Assembly (NCBI RefSeq): GCF_001270495.1
Contig: NZ_LGUR01000002.1
Coordinates: forward strand, 250,633 to 314,632
Source: Streptomyces viridochromogenes
GTDB lineage: Bacteria; Actinomycetota; Actinomycetes; Streptomycetales; Streptomycetaceae
DNA length: 64,000 nt
Direction of reading: 5' to 3'
Below, in pieces: positions 1 through 8,395 of this stretch. The notes beneath the pieces were generated by a model, which was given only the letters and a program-made list of their open reading frames with translations, was not told the origin of the DNA and did not search any database. Positions within the stretch are counted from its first letter, which is position 1. The number at the start of each line of letters is the position of its first letter. The position numbers were made by a program, and so were the translations under genes.

Positions 1-920
1 GCAGTGCGCTGGAGAGTTCGGGGCGGCTGGACGAGGCGCGGTACGTCGAGCGGGCCACCATGAGCGGGGAGCGGCTGGCCGAACTGGCCGACGTGGAGCC
101 GGAATCGGTGCCGTACTTCTCGGTCGCCGTGCTGCCGAGCCAGGTCGACGCCGAGCCTCCCGTGCGGGAACTGGGCGAGGTCGTCGTGGTCGGGACCGGG
201 CCGGCCGGTCCGTTGTGGCTGACCCCTGAGACGCGGGGTGCACTCGCCGCCGCCGACGACCTGGTCGGTTACACCACCTACCTGGACCGGGTGCCGGTCC
301 GTCCCGGCCAGCTCCGGCACGGCTCGGACAACCGGGTCGAGGCCGAGCGCGCCGAGTTCGCGCTCCAACTGGCCCGGCGGGGGCGGCGGGTGGCCGTCGT
401 CTCCGGGGGCGATCCGGGGATCTTCGCGATGGCCACGGCCGTCCTGGAGGTCGCGTCGGCCGAGGAGTACGCGGACATTCCGGTGCGGGTGCTGCCGGGG
501 GTGACCGCCGCCAACGCGGCCGCCGCCCGCGCGGGCGCCCCGCTCGGCCACGACTACGCGACCATCTCCCTCTCCGACCGGCTCAAGCCCTGGGAGGTGA
601 TCGCCGAGCGGCTGCGCGCGGCGGCCTCGGCGGACCTGGTGCTGGCCCTGTACAACCCGGGCTCACGCAGCCGTACCTGGCAGGTGGCCAAGGCCCGTGA
701 GCTGCTCCTTGAGCACCGGGCTCCGGACACGCCGGTCGTGGTCGCGCGGGACGTCGGCGGCTCCGGGGAGCGGGTGCGGATCGTGCGGCTGGCCGAGCTC
801 GATCCGGCCGAGGTCGACATGCGCACGATCCTGCTGGTCGGTTCCTCGCAGACGCGGGTCGTACGGCGCGGGGACGGCGAGGACGTTGTCTGGACGCCTC
901 GCCGCTACCCGGACGCGTGA
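1..920 (+). CDS. cobIJ: CobIJ fusion, precorrin-2 C20-/precorrin-3B C17-methyltransferase (5' partial)
   Basis: This is the end of a bifunctional SAM-dependent corrin-ring methyltransferase of aerobic cobalamin synthesis. The frame is open from base 3 and already encodes the C-terminal end of a CobI domain (DEARYVERATM, then VPYFSVAVLP). The ATG at 60 is therefore internal and the true start lies before the window. From about residue 40 after that ATG a complete CobJ domain follows, with the tetrapyrrole methylase GxGPxG-like loop (VVGTGPAGPLWLT) and the SGGDPGIFAMA SAM-binding motif. Fused CobIJ is usual in actinomycetes. The stop is 11 bases from the convergent stop of the nickel/cobalt permease gene. 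C20 methylation makes precorrin-3A and C17 methylation contracts the ring. The fusion assignment rests on the short CobI tail visible here. Confidence 0.93.
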   Translation, partial: SALESSGRLDEARYVERATMSGERLAELADVEPESVPYFSVAVLPSQVDAEPPVRELGEVVVVGTGPAGPLWLTPETRGALAAADDLVGYTTYLDRVPVRPGQLRHGSDNRVEAERAEFALQLARRGRRVAVVSGGDPGIFAMATAVLEVASAEEYADIPVRVLPGVTAANAAAARAGAPLGHDYATISLSDRLKPWEVIAERLRAAASADLVLALYNPGSRSRTWQVAKARELLLEHRAPDTPVVVARDVGGSGERVRIVRLAELDPAEVDMRTILLVGSSQTRVVRRGDGEDVVWTPRRYPDA

Positions 921-931
921 CGCCGGGGCGC

Positions 932-2086
932 CTACTCGGCTCCTTGTTCGGCGGGGATCGGTCCCTGTTCGGCGGGGGTGGGTCCCTGGGCCATCCCCGC
1001 CGTCCACTTCTCCTCGATCCGGCCGGCCTTCCACACCAGCAGGGCGATCGCCCAGGTGGCGAAGAACAGTCCGACGACGACGTATCCGATGATGTTGAGG
1101 TCGAGCCCGGAGACCCAATCCCAGAAGGCGCCGTGCAGGTGCGCCTTCTCGGCGATCAGGCCCAGCAGTTCGACCGTGCCGATGATGAGGGCGACGGCGA
1201 CGGACAGGCCGGTGACGGTGAGGTTGTAGTAGACCTTGCGGACCGGCTTGGAGAAGGCCCAGCCGTAGGCGAAGTTCATGAACGAGCCGTCGATGGTGTC
1301 CAGCAGCGCCATGCCGGCAGCGAACAGGACCGGCAGGCAGAGGATCGCGTACCAGGGCAGGCCGGAGGCTGCGCCCGAGCCGGCGAGGACCAGCAGGGCG
1401 ATCTCCGTGGCCGTGTCGAAGCCGAGACCGAACAGCATGCCCAGGGGGTACATCTGCCAGGGCCTGGTGATCGACTTCATGACGCGGCCGAGGAGGCGGT
1501 TCATGAAGCCGCGGTTGTCGAGTTGTTCCTCCAGGGCGGCCTCGTCGAAGTGGCCGGAGCGCATCTGCCGGAACACCTTCCAGATACCGGCCATGATCAC
1601 CAGGTTGATGATCGCGATGAGGTAGAGGAAGGCCCCGGAGACGGTGGTGCCGATCCAGCCGGTGATGTCGTGCAGTCGCGAGCCGTCGTTCGCGACCGGA
1701 CCGGACAGCGCCTTCACGCCCAGGGAGAGCAGGAGGGCGAGGACGAAGACGATGGTCGAGTGGCCGAGGGAGAACCAGAAGCCGACCGAGAGCGGCCGCT
1801 GTCCCTCGCTCATCAGCTTGCGGGTGGTGTTGTCGATGGCCGCGATGTGGTCGGCGTCGAAGGCGTGCCGCATGCCCAGCGTGTACGCGGTGATGCCGAT
1901 ACCGATGCCGAACGACCTCTCGCCCAGGCTGTAGTGGTGCGGGGCCACGATCGCGACCAGCGTGAACCAGCCGATGACGTGCAGCGCCAGGATGAACGCG
2001 GCCATACCTCCGAGGCTCGTCCATTCCGTGCGGGTCATCGAGGTGCGGACGCGGCGCCATCGCGCTGTTCGGTTCTTTTCAGCCAC
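932..2086 (-). CDS. NiCoT (HoxN/HupN/NixA) family nickel/cobalt permease
   Basis: This is an integral membrane importer of Ni2+ and/or Co2+. The family signature RHAFDADHIAAIDN (about residues 73-86) sits in the second membrane helix and is diagnostic for NiCoT proteins. About eight hydrophobic segments follow, including the LGFDTATEIALL element. I chose the GTG at 2086 (384 aa, normal for the family). An ATG at 2107 would start inside the putative Nur box, and an ATG at 2038 is a shorter alternative. The gene lies downstream of cobK on the same strand, and the cob context suggests cobalt for B12, although the Nur-like box points to nickel. Substrate preference cannot be read from the sequence. 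Confidence 0.92.
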   Translation of the reverse strand: MAEKNRTARWRRVRTSMTRTEWTSLGGMAAFILALHVIGWFTLVAIVAPHHYSLGERSFGIGIGITAYTLGMRHAFDADHIAAIDNTTRKLMSEGQRPLSVGFWFSLGHSTIVFVLALLLSLGVKALSGPVANDGSRLHDITGWIGTTVSGAFLYLIAIINLVIMAGIWKVFRQMRSGHFDEAALEEQLDNRGFMNRLLGRVMKSITRPWQMYPLGMLFGLGFDTATEIALLVLAGSGAASGLPWYAILCLPVLFAAGMALLDTIDGSFMNFAYGWAFSKPVRKVYYNLTVTGLSVAVALIIGTVELLGLIAEKAHLHGAFWDWVSGLDLNIIGYVVVGLFFATWAIALLVWKAGRIEEKWTAGMAQGPTPAEQGPIPAEQGAE

Positions 2087-2099
2087 ACCCTTGAGCCTG

Positions 2100-2116
2100 C
2101 TGCACATAGGTTGCAG
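2100..2116. promoter_or_regulatory. candidate Nur (nickel) box before the NiCoT permease
   Basis: CTGCAC-ATAGG-TTGCAG is an inverted repeat with a 5-base spacer. It fits the streptomycete Nur consensus as I recall it (tTGCaa-N5-ttGCAA), with conserved TGC/GCA cores. It lies 14-30 bases before the chosen GTG of the permease gene, where a repressor would block transcription. A sister site is at 6260-6276. This is pattern matching only. Confidence 0.5.
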
Positions 2117-2151
2117 GTAAAAGCCGTACGCGGCAAAGCTCGGGTCAGGTT

Positions 2152-2913
2152 TCAGCCTGCGCTCGGGAAAGACATGCGGGTGGCCAGCCAGGCCAGTGCC
2201 TGCTCCGGTTCCGCCACGACCCGCACCCCGGCGGGGGCCGGCGGCCTGCGCACCACGACCACGGGCACCCCGGCCTCGCGCGCGGCCGTCAGCTTCGGCG
2301 CGGTGGCCGCTCCCCCGCTGTCCTTCGTCACGACCACGTCGACGCGGTGCCGGCGCAGCAGTTCGCGCTCCCCGTCGAGGGTGAAGGGGCCGCGGTCGAG
2401 CAGCACCTCCATGCGGGGCGGGTGCGGGGGTTCGGGCGCGTCCACGGACCGTACGAGGAACCAGAGGTCGGTGAGGTCCGCGAAGGCGGCCAGCCCCATG
2501 CGCCCGGTGGTGAGGAACACCCGTCTCCCGAGCCCGGGCAGCAGCTGTGCCGCCTCCTCCAGCGAGTCGGCCTCGCGCCAGTCGTCCCCCGCCACCGGGA
2601 CCCAGCCGGGGCGTCGCAGCGCGAGCAGGGGAACATGGGCGGTGGCGGCGGCCCGCGCCGCGTTGAAACTGATCCTTCCGGCGAAAGGGTGCGTGGCGTC
2701 GATGAGCGCGTCCACCTCGTGCTCGCGCAGCCACGCGGCCAGCCCGTCGGCGCCGCCGAAGCCGCCGACGCGCACCTCGCCGGGCGGCAGCCGGGGCGCG
2801 GCCACCCGGCCGGCCAGCGAGTTCGTCACGCGCAGCCCGGGCACGTGGTCGGCCGCCAGGAGTTCGGCGAGGCGACGGGCCTCGGTGGTCCCGCCCAGAA
2901 TCAGTACGTGCAC
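2152..2913 (-). CDS. cobK: precorrin-6A reductase CobK
   Basis: This is the NAD(P)H-dependent reductase that converts precorrin-6A to precorrin-6B. The N-terminal VHVLILGGTTEARRLAELL is the CobK/CbiJ nucleotide-binding loop. Further family motifs are ALIDATHPFA, RVFLTTGR and VVTKDSGG, the last near the C-terminus. I chose the GTG at 2913 (253 aa) because the family starts directly before this loop; AAGGG lies 10 bases upstream. The gene is divergent from cbiD with only 30 bases between the starts, so the two promoters must overlap or lie within coding sequence. The permease gene follows on the same strand after 65 bases that contain the Nur-like site. Confidence 0.94.
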   Translation of the reverse strand: MHVLILGGTTEARRLAELLAADHVPGLRVTNSLAGRVAAPRLPPGEVRVGGFGGADGLAAWLREHEVDALIDATHPFAGRISFNAARAAATAHVPLLALRRPGWVPVAGDDWREADSLEEAAQLLPGLGRRVFLTTGRMGLAAFADLTDLWFLVRSVDAPEPPHPPRMEVLLDRGPFTLDGERELLRRHRVDVVVTKDSGGAATAPKLTAAREAGVPVVVVRRPPAPAGVRVVAEPEQALAWLATRMSFPSAG

Positions 2914-2943
2914 GAAGTCCGGTTCCCTTTCGAAGAGTGAGGC

Positions 2944-4083
2944 ATGACGAGCGAGGCCAAGGGCGGCCGCGGCGCCCAACTCAAGCACACCGGCCTACGG
3001 CACGGCTGGACGACCGGTGCCTGCGCGACGGCGGCGACGACGGCCGCGTACACCGCGCTGCTGACCGGGGAGTTCCCCGACCCGGTGACGATCACGCTGC
3101 CCAAGGGGCAGACACCGGCCTTCGCCCTGGCGGCCGAGGAGCTCGACGACGCGTATGCCATGGCAGGCATCGTGAAGGACGCGGGGGACGACCCGGACGT
3201 CACCCACGGCGCGCTGGTCCGGGCGACCGTGCGGCGGCTGCCCGCGGGGGCCGGGGTCGTCTTCAAGGCGGGCCCCGGCGTGGGGACGGTCACCCGGCCC
3301 GGCCTGCCGCTGCCCGTCGGCGAACCGGCCGTCAACCCCGTGCCCCGGCAGATGATGCGCGACCACGTCGCCCGGGTCGCGGAGCGGTACGGCGGCAGCG
3401 GCGACGTCGAGATCACCGTCTCCGTGGACCACGGCGAGGAGATCGCCCGCTCCACCTGGAACCCCCGGCTGGGCATCCTCGGCGGCCTCTCCGTCCTCGG
3501 CACCACGGGCATCGTCGTCCCGTACTCCTGCTCCGCGTGGATCGACTCCATCCGGCGCGGGGTGGACGTGGCGCGGGCGGCCGGGCGCACCCACGTGGCC
3601 GGCTGCACCGGGTCCACCTCGGAGAAGACGGTCGTCGCCGCGTATGACCTCCCTGAGGACGCCCTCCTGGACATGGGCGACTTCGCGGGCGCGGTCCTGA
3701 AGTACGTACGCCGCCACCCCGTCGACCGCCTCACGATCTGCGGGGGCTTCGCCAAGCTGTCCAAGCTGGCCGCCGGCCATCTGGACCTGCACTCCGCCCG
3801 CTCGCAGGTCGACAAGGGCTTCCTGGCCGAGCTGGCCCGGCGCGGCGGCGCGGACGAGGCGCTGGCCGCCGAGGTCGCGAACGCCAACACCGGGCTGGCC
3901 GCACTCCAGTCGTGCGCGGCGGCCGGGGTCCCGCTCGGCGACCTGGTGGCGGTCACCGCCCGCGACGAAGCCCTGGCCGTGCTGCGCGGGGCGCCCGTCG
4001 CGGTCGACGTGATCTGCATCGACCGCGCGGGAACGATCGTGGGCCGCAGCACGGTGGCCGGGCCCTCGGTCACCCGGCCCTGA
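2944..4083 (+). CDS. cbiD: cobalt-precorrin-5B (C1)-methyltransferase CbiD
   Basis: This SAM-dependent methyltransferase acts at C-1 of the corrin ring. The N-terminal LRHGWTTGACATAATTAA block, the GPGVGTVTRPGLPLPVGEPA segment and TTGIVVPYSCSAWIDSI are characteristic of CbiD. The 379 aa length is normal. CbiD is the anaerobic-pathway type and occurs in place of CobF in many actinomycete clusters that otherwise use Cob-type enzymes, as here. The gene is divergent from cobK and convergent with cobM, with an inverted repeat in the gap that may end both transcripts. Confidence 0.94.
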   Translation: MTSEAKGGRGAQLKHTGLRHGWTTGACATAATTAAYTALLTGEFPDPVTITLPKGQTPAFALAAEELDDAYAMAGIVKDAGDDPDVTHGALVRATVRRLPAGAGVVFKAGPGVGTVTRPGLPLPVGEPAVNPVPRQMMRDHVARVAERYGGSGDVEITVSVDHGEEIARSTWNPRLGILGGLSVLGTTGIVVPYSCSAWIDSIRRGVDVARAAGRTHVAGCTGSTSEKTVVAAYDLPEDALLDMGDFAGAVLKYVRRHPVDRLTICGGFAKLSKLAAGHLDLHSARSQVDKGFLAELARRGGADEALAAEVANANTGLAALQSCAAAGVPLGDLVAVTARDEALAVLRGAPVAVDVICIDRAGTIVGRSTVAGPSVTRP

Positions 4084-4086
4084 ACA

Positions 4087-4101
4087 CAGCGCCGGGCGCT
4101 G
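4087..4101. terminator. short GC hairpin between convergent cbiD and cobM
   Basis: CAGCGCC-G-GGCGCTG is a perfect 7-bp inverted repeat starting 3 bases after the cbiD stop and 41 bases beyond the cobM stop. It lacks a U-tract, as is common in high-GC actinomycetes. The one-base loop means a real stem would open to a larger loop. It may be a bidirectional terminator. Confidence 0.4.
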
Positions 4102-4141
4102 CCGGATGCGCGGTGTGCGGTGTGCGATGTCCGCTCACCGG

Positions 4142-4891
4142 CTAGCACACATGCCGCTCACGATCCGGCGAGTACAGGTGGCTGTCGCGGAACTGCTCCG
4201 CGCCCAGCGTGCGGCCGACCATGATGACGGCCGTGCGCAGCACGCCCGCGGCCTTCACCTGGCCGGCGATCTCGTCGAGGGTGCCCCGGATGATCACCTC
4301 GTCGGGGCGGGAGGCGTAGGCGACGACGGCGGCGGGGCAGTCGGCGCCGTAGTGCGGGAGGAGCTCCTCCACCACGCGGTCGACGTACCGGGCGGCGAGG
4401 TGCAGGACGATGAGTGCGCCGCTGCGGCCGAGGGTGGCGAGGTCCTCGCCGTCGGGCATGGCGGTGGCGCGGTGGGCGATACGGGTGAGGATGACGGTCT
4501 GGCCGACCGTCGGCACGGTCAGCTCCCGCTTGAGGGAGGCCGCGGCGGCGGCGAAGGCGGGCACGCCGGGCACCACTTCGTACGGCACTCCGGTCGCGTC
4601 CAGCCGCCGCATCTGCTCGGCGACCGCGCTGAACACGGACGGGTCGCCCGAGTGCAGCCGCGCCACGTCGTGCCCTTGTCCATGTGCCCGGAGCAACTCG
4701 GCGGTGATCTCGTCGAGGTTGAGGTCCGCGGTGTCCACCAGCCGTGCGTCCGGCGGACATTCGGCGAGCAGCTCGCGAGGGACCAGGCTGCCCGCGTACA
4801 GGCAGACCTGGCAGGCGGCGAGCGTACGGGCGCCGCGCACCGTGATCAGGTCGGCGGCACCGGGGCCGGCACCGATGAAGTACACGGTCAT
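4142..4891 (-). CDS. cobM: precorrin-4 C11-methyltransferase CobM
   Basis: This SAM-dependent enzyme methylates C-11 of precorrin-4. The N-terminal VYFIGAGPGAADLITVRG loop, CLYAGSLVPRELL, LHSGDPSVF and YEVVPGVPAFAAAAA are hallmark CobM/CbiF motifs. The 249 aa length is normal. The ATG at 4889-4891 overlaps the stop of cobL by 4 bases, so the two genes are translationally coupled, with cobL first. The two enzymes act two to three steps apart in the pathway. Confidence 0.95.
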   Translation of the reverse strand: MTVYFIGAGPGAADLITVRGARTLAACQVCLYAGSLVPRELLAECPPDARLVDTADLNLDEITAELLRAHGQGHDVARLHSGDPSVFSAVAEQMRRLDATGVPYEVVPGVPAFAAAAASLKRELTVPTVGQTVILTRIAHRATAMPDGEDLATLGRSGALIVLHLAARYVDRVVEELLPHYGADCPAAVVAYASRPDEVIIRGTLDEIAGQVKAAGVLRTAVIMVGRTLGAEQFRDSHLYSPDRERHVC

Positions 4892-6162
4892 CTGTCTGCT
4901 CCTGGAAGGGGGTTGAGGGTGTGCTGCGCTTTTTCCACGGCCCACTGGGTCACCGGCATCGCCTGACGCCAGCCGGTGAAGCCGCCCACCGGAACGGCGT
5001 GTGCCACCGCGAGCCGCACCAGCTCGCCACCGCGGCGCCGATGTGCGTCGGCGAGCAGCGCCTCCGACTCCAGCGTCACGGTGTTGGCGACCAGGCGTCC
5101 GCCGCCGGGCAGCGCCTCCCAGCAGGCGTCGAGGAGGCCGGGCGCGGTGAGCCCGCCGCCGACGAACACCGCGTCCGGCGTGGGGAGTTCCGTCAGAACG
5201 CCGGGTGCGGCGCCGGTGACGACGCGCAGGCCGGGCACCCCCAGCCGGTCGGCGTTGCGGGTGATGCGCTCGGCGCGCACCGGGTCGCGTTCGACGGTGA
5301 CCGCCCGGCACGACGGGTGCGTGCGCATCCACTCGATCGCGATCGACCCGGACCCGCCGCCGACGTCCCACAGCAGCTCACCGGGCGCGGGCGCGAGCAC
5401 GCCCAGCGTGGCGGCGCGGATGTGGCGTTTGGTGAGCTGGCCGTCGTGCTCGTAAGCCGTGTCGGGCAGTCCGGGTACGGCGCCGAGGCGCGGGGTGTCC
5501 GGGGCGCGGTGGCACTCGACGGCGACGATGTTGAGCGGGTCGCCGGGCTCGTCGTGCCAGTCGTCGGCGGTCGTCGAGACGGTCGTACGTTCCTTCTCGC
5601 CGCCGAGTTGTTCCAGCAGCCGCATCCGGCTGGGTCCGTAGCCGTGGTCCCGCAGCAGGGCGGCGACCTCGGCGGGGGTGGTGGCGTCGGCGCTGAGCAC
5701 GAGGAGCCGTCGGCCTTCGTACAGGGCGGCGGCGATGCAGGCGGCGGGCCTGCCGACGAGGGTGACGACCTCGACGTCCTCCAGGGGCCAGCCGAGGCGG
5801 GCGCAGGCGTGGGAGACGGAGGAGGGGTGCGGCAGGACGCGCACGGCACCGGCGCCGAGGACCTCGGTGAGGGTGCGCCCGATGCCGTAGAACATGGGGT
5901 CGCCGCTGGCCAGTACGGCGATCCGGCGGCCGGCGTGGGCGGCGAGGAGGCCGGGGACCGCGGGCCGCAGGGGTGAGGGCCAGGCGATGCGTTCCGCGGC
6001 GCACTCGGGCGGCAGCAGGTCCAGTTGGCGCGGGCCGCCGATGACGACCTCGACATCGAGCAACGCGGCACGGGAGCCGTCCGGGACGCCCTCCCAGCCG
6101 TCGGCTCCGATCCCGACGACGGTCACGACGGCGGGCGGCGGGGCGGGGCGTGCGGGGGTCAC
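4888..6162 (-). CDS. cobL: precorrin-6B C5,15-methyltransferase (decarboxylating) CobL
   Basis: This bifunctional CbiE-CbiT type enzyme methylates C-5 and C-15 and decarboxylates the C-12 acetate side chain. The N-terminal half is a tetrapyrrole methylase (VVTVVGIGADGW, LASGDPMFYGIG, PSSVSHACARLGW). The C-terminal half is a class I methyltransferase (LLWDVGGGSGSIAIEWMR, then PDAVFVGGGL). I chose the GTG at 6162 (424 aa) because GAGG lies 9 bases upstream; a TTG at 6192 is possible. A short divergent region with a Nur-like box separates it from the tsaD-like gene. It overlaps cobM by 4 bases. Confidence 0.93.
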   Translation of the reverse strand: MTPARPAPPPAVVTVVGIGADGWEGVPDGSRAALLDVEVVIGGPRQLDLLPPECAAERIAWPSPLRPAVPGLLAAHAGRRIAVLASGDPMFYGIGRTLTEVLGAGAVRVLPHPSSVSHACARLGWPLEDVEVVTLVGRPAACIAAALYEGRRLLVLSADATTPAEVAALLRDHGYGPSRMRLLEQLGGEKERTTVSTTADDWHDEPGDPLNIVAVECHRAPDTPRLGAVPGLPDTAYEHDGQLTKRHIRAATLGVLAPAPGELLWDVGGGSGSIAIEWMRTHPSCRAVTVERDPVRAERITRNADRLGVPGLRVVTGAAPGVLTELPTPDAVFVGGGLTAPGLLDACWEALPGGGRLVANTVTLESEALLADAHRRRGGELVRLAVAHAVPVGGFTGWRQAMPVTQWAVEKAQHTLNPLPGADR

Positions 6163-6217
6163 TGCGCGGTACCTCGGGGCTCGAAAGGGCAACAGAGACG
6201 CACTCTACGGGGCGGTG

Positions 6218-6241
6218 GCCTGCGTGTCCTTCGGCGGGTAC
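6218..6241 (+). promoter_or_regulatory. weak candidate SigB-type promoter before the tsaD-like gene
   Basis: GCCT-N14-GGGTAC matches the streptomycete SigB consensus GNNT-N14/16-GGGTA(C/T). It points towards the tsaD-like gene, and the Nur-like box lies directly downstream. Matches of this length are expected by chance every several kilobases in such DNA. Confidence 0.22.
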
Positions 6242-6256
6242 ACATTCAGGAAGCTC

Positions 6257-6279
6257 TTATTGCACACTACTTGCAATAA
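6257..6279. promoter_or_regulatory. candidate Nur (nickel) box in the cobL / tsaD-like divergent region
   Basis: TTATTGCA and TGCAATAA form a perfect 8-bp inverted repeat around 7 bases. The core TTGCAC-ACTAC-TTGCAA (6260-6276) matches the Nur consensus tTGCaa-N5-ttGCAA with one mismatch. It is AT-rich against a 70% GC background. It lies 30 bases before the tsaD-like start and about 95 bases before the cobL start, so one bound dimer could control both. The box at 2100-2116 has the same core and spacer length. Confidence 0.6.
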
Positions 6280-6306
6280 CTTTCAAATGGCAGAAAGGGT
6301 GAGCAC

Positions 6307-7380
6307 ATGGCTTCTCCGATCGTGCTCGGCATCGAGTCGTCCTGTGACGAGACCGGCGCCGGGTTGGTGCGAGGGGGGCGGCTGTTGGGGCATGCGGTGG
6401 CGTCGAGCATGGACGAGCACGCCCGCTTCGGCGGGGTGGTGCCCGAGATCGCCTCCCGGGCTCATCTGCACGCGCTGCGCCCCGTGGTCCGGCAGGCGCT
6501 GGCCGAGGCCGGCCTGACGCTGTCCGACATCGGCGCCGTCGCCGTCACCACCGGACCGGGCCTGTCCGGCGCGCTCCAGGTGGGCCTGGCCGGGGCGAAG
6601 GGCATCGCCTACGCGCTGGACGTGCCTCTGTACGGCGTCCACCACCTCGCCGGCCATGTCGCCGCCGACACCCTCGCACACGGGCCGCTGCCCGACCCCT
6701 GTGTGGTGCTGATCGTCTCCGGCGGCCACACCTCGCTCCTCCTCGTCCGCGACCTGGCCCGCGATCCGATCGTCCATCTCGGCGACACCCTCGACGACGC
6801 GGCCGGGGAGTGCTTCGACAAGGTGGCGCGGGTCCTCGGGCTGCCGTATCCGGGCGGTCCGGCCATCGACCGGGCGGCGCGCGAGGGGGATCCGCGCGCC
6901 GTCCCCTTCCCGCGCCCGCTGACCGGCCGCCGCGACGAGCCGTACGCCTTCTCCTTCTCGGGGCTGAAGACGGCGGCCGCCCGCTGGGCCGAGGGCCACG
7001 CGGCTGGTGAGCTGCCGGTGGGCGACGGCGCGGCTTCCCTCCAGGAAGCGGTCGCCGACGTGCTGACCCGCAAGGCGGTCGCGGCCTGTGCCGAGTACGG
7101 CGTGGGGACGCTGGTCGTGGTGGGTGGGGTCGCCGCGAACTCGCGTGTGCGGTCGCTGGCCGAGGAGCGCTGCCGGGCGGCCGGGATCGAGCTGCGGGTG
7201 CCGCCGCTGCGGCTGTGCACGGACAACGGCGCGATGATCGCCGCCGTCGGCGACCTCCTCGTCCGGGCCGGAGCCGAACCCGCCCCGCTGGCCCTGTCGA
7301 TCGATCCGTCGGCGCCTCTGGAGTACGCGGCCCTGCACCCCATCGGGCTGCGTGCGGGGACGGCGGCGGTGGCGGCCTGA
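6307..7380 (+). CDS. TsaD-like tRNA N6-threonylcarbamoyladenosine transferase
   Basis: TsaD (Gcp/YgjD) transfers threonylcarbamoyl to A37 of tRNAs that read ANN codons. The 357 aa protein has the ASKHA ATPase loop [12 protein letters not shown], the metal-site HxxxH at His113 and His117 ([12 protein letters not shown]), IVSGGHTSL, the [11 protein letters not shown] loop and the metal-ligand Asp306 in [11 protein letters not shown]. All key residues appear present. The usual neighbours tsaB, tsaE and rimI are absent, so this could be a second copy beside a canonical tsaD elsewhere; I cannot test that here. A Nur-like box lies just upstream. The stop overlaps the next gene's ATG (ATGA), so the two are co-expressed. 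Confidence 0.88.
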   Translation: MASPIVLGIESSCDETGAGLVRGGRLLGHAVASSMDEHARFGGVVPEIASRAHLHALRPVVRQALAEAGLTLSDIGAVAVTTGPGLSGALQVGLAGAKGIAYALDVPLYGVHHLAGHVAADTLAHGPLPDPCVVLIVSGGHTSLLLVRDLARDPIVHLGDTLDDAAGECFDKVARVLGLPYPGGPAIDRAAREGDPRAVPFPRPLTGRRDEPYAFSFSGLKTAAARWAEGHAAGELPVGDGAASLQEAVADVLTRKAVAACAEYGVGTLVVVGGVAANSRVRSLAEERCRAAGIELRVPPLRLCTDNGAMIAAVGDLLVRAGAEPAPLALSIDPSAPLEYAALHPIGLRAGTAAVAA

Positions 7381-8009
7381 TGAGCGTCGACATCCGTGTG
7401 TTCAAAGGCCCCGAACTCCTGGCCCATACCACCGACTTGTACTCCGTGTACGTCGATGCCTTCTGCGCCCCGCCCTGGAACGAGGACACGGAAAGGGCCG
7501 CCGACTTCACCGACCGGCTGCCAAGGGACGTGCGCCGACCGGGGTTCACCGCCGTGATCGCGGTGGAAGGCGGGGTGATGCTCGGTTTCGCCACCGCGTG
7601 GACCACCCTCGCCCCCTTCCCCACCGACCGCTGCTACCCGCAGGTCGCCGCGGGTCTCGGCCCCGATCGCACCGGCGCCTGGCTGGTCGGCGCCCGCGAG
7701 ACGGACCAACTCGCCGTCCGCGCCCGCGCGCGTGGCACCGGCCTCGCCGGCGAACTCCTGGAAGCGGTCATCGCGGATGCCCCCGAGGGCCGCGCCTGGC
7801 TGCTGACCTCCGTGCGCTCCCGTCAGGCCATGTCCTTCTACCGCCGCCAGGGCTGGGTCCGGGCCACCCACCCCTCCCCCGACGGCCAGGGCATCGTCGT
7901 CTTCCTCGGCCCTCACCACCCGGCCCGTTCCCGGGCCGGGCAGCGCGTCTGGGCACCCGGGCAGGACCCAGCTCGGACGACTGGCCGTCAGCAGGTGCGG
8001 TTGACGTAG
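7380..8009 (+). CDS. GNAT family N-acetyltransferase
   Basis: This is a 209 aa acetyltransferase of the Gcn5-related fold. The core runs from about residue 65 to 170: a central strand (MLGFATAWTTL), then DQLAVRARARGTGLAGELL carrying the RxxGxG/A acetyl-CoA loop, and SFYRRQGWVRA at the end. The start ATG overlaps the tsaD-like stop. It is longer than RimI and is not recognisably its orthologue, so the tsaD-GNAT pairing resembles the usual tsaD-rimI pairing only superficially. The last 22 bases overlap the convergent gene's end. The substrate is unknown. Confidence 0.78.
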   Translation: MSVDIRVFKGPELLAHTTDLYSVYVDAFCAPPWNEDTERAADFTDRLPRDVRRPGFTAVIAVEGGVMLGFATAWTTLAPFPTDRCYPQVAAGLGPDRTGAWLVGARETDQLAVRARARGTGLAGELLEAVIADAPEGRAWLLTSVRSRQAMSFYRRQGWVRATHPSPDGQGIVVFLGPHHPARSRAGQRVWAPGQDPARTTGRQQVRLT

Positions 8010-8278
8010 TGAGCGCCCTGGATCTTGTCGGCAGGGCCCAGCCAGGTCCGGCCGGGACCGACACACCGCTCGTAGTCGGGAGCCTGGGCCACCCGCACCT
8101 GGATGACCACGCGCGAGCCGTCGGACGTGCAGTGGTTGTAGTAGGCGTCGGAGCTGGTCTCGTAGAAGCCGCACGGGTCGGCCGCCGCGGGGCTCGCTTG
8201 GGCGGTCACCGCGCCGAGGGACGTGAGCACGAGGGCGGCGGAACCGAGAGCGCCGGTCACCATACGACGAAGACTCAA
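7988..8278 (-). CDS. small secreted Cys-rich protein (DUF6355-like)
   Basis: This 96 aa protein has a signal peptide (RRMVTGALGSAALVLTSL, cleavage probably near AQASPAAA) and a mature part of about 65 residues with four cysteines, likely two disulfides (CGFYETS, YYNHC, YERCVGPG, NRTC). The TTG at 8278 is preceded by AAGGAG six bases upstream, a strong ribosome site that decides the start. The pattern resembles proteins labelled DUF6355, seen near natural-product genes in actinomycetes; that family recollection is moderate. Its 3' end overlaps the convergent acetyltransferase gene by 22 bases. Function unknown. Confidence 0.75.
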   Translation of the reverse strand: MSLRRMVTGALGSAALVLTSLGAVTAQASPAAADPCGFYETSSDAYYNHCTSDGSRVVIQVRVAQAPDYERCVGPGRTWLGPADKIQGAHYVNRTC

Positions 8279-8395
8279 GGGGAACTCCTTGGGCAGTGGA
8301 GGCAGTTGACCCGCAAGGCCGTTGCCTGCCGATGAGTTGGACACCTGCACCAGAATCGCCACGTGGTCCGGCGTGCTGGATCGAACGGCGGGGCG

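Noticed and set aside
2087..2151. Cobalamin riboswitch before the permease gene
   Set aside because: The gap is too short for the roughly 200-base riboswitch and no B12-box-like sequence was seen. The inverted repeat fits a protein operator better. The divergent 30-base cobK/cbiD gap and the cobL upstream region also lack a B12 box.
917..2947. Open + strand frame of 676 codons across the permease and cobK genes
   Set aside because: It is the antisense shadow of two clearly recognised genes. Its translation is Gly/Asp/Arg-rich with no family motifs, as expected from high third-position GC on the other strand.
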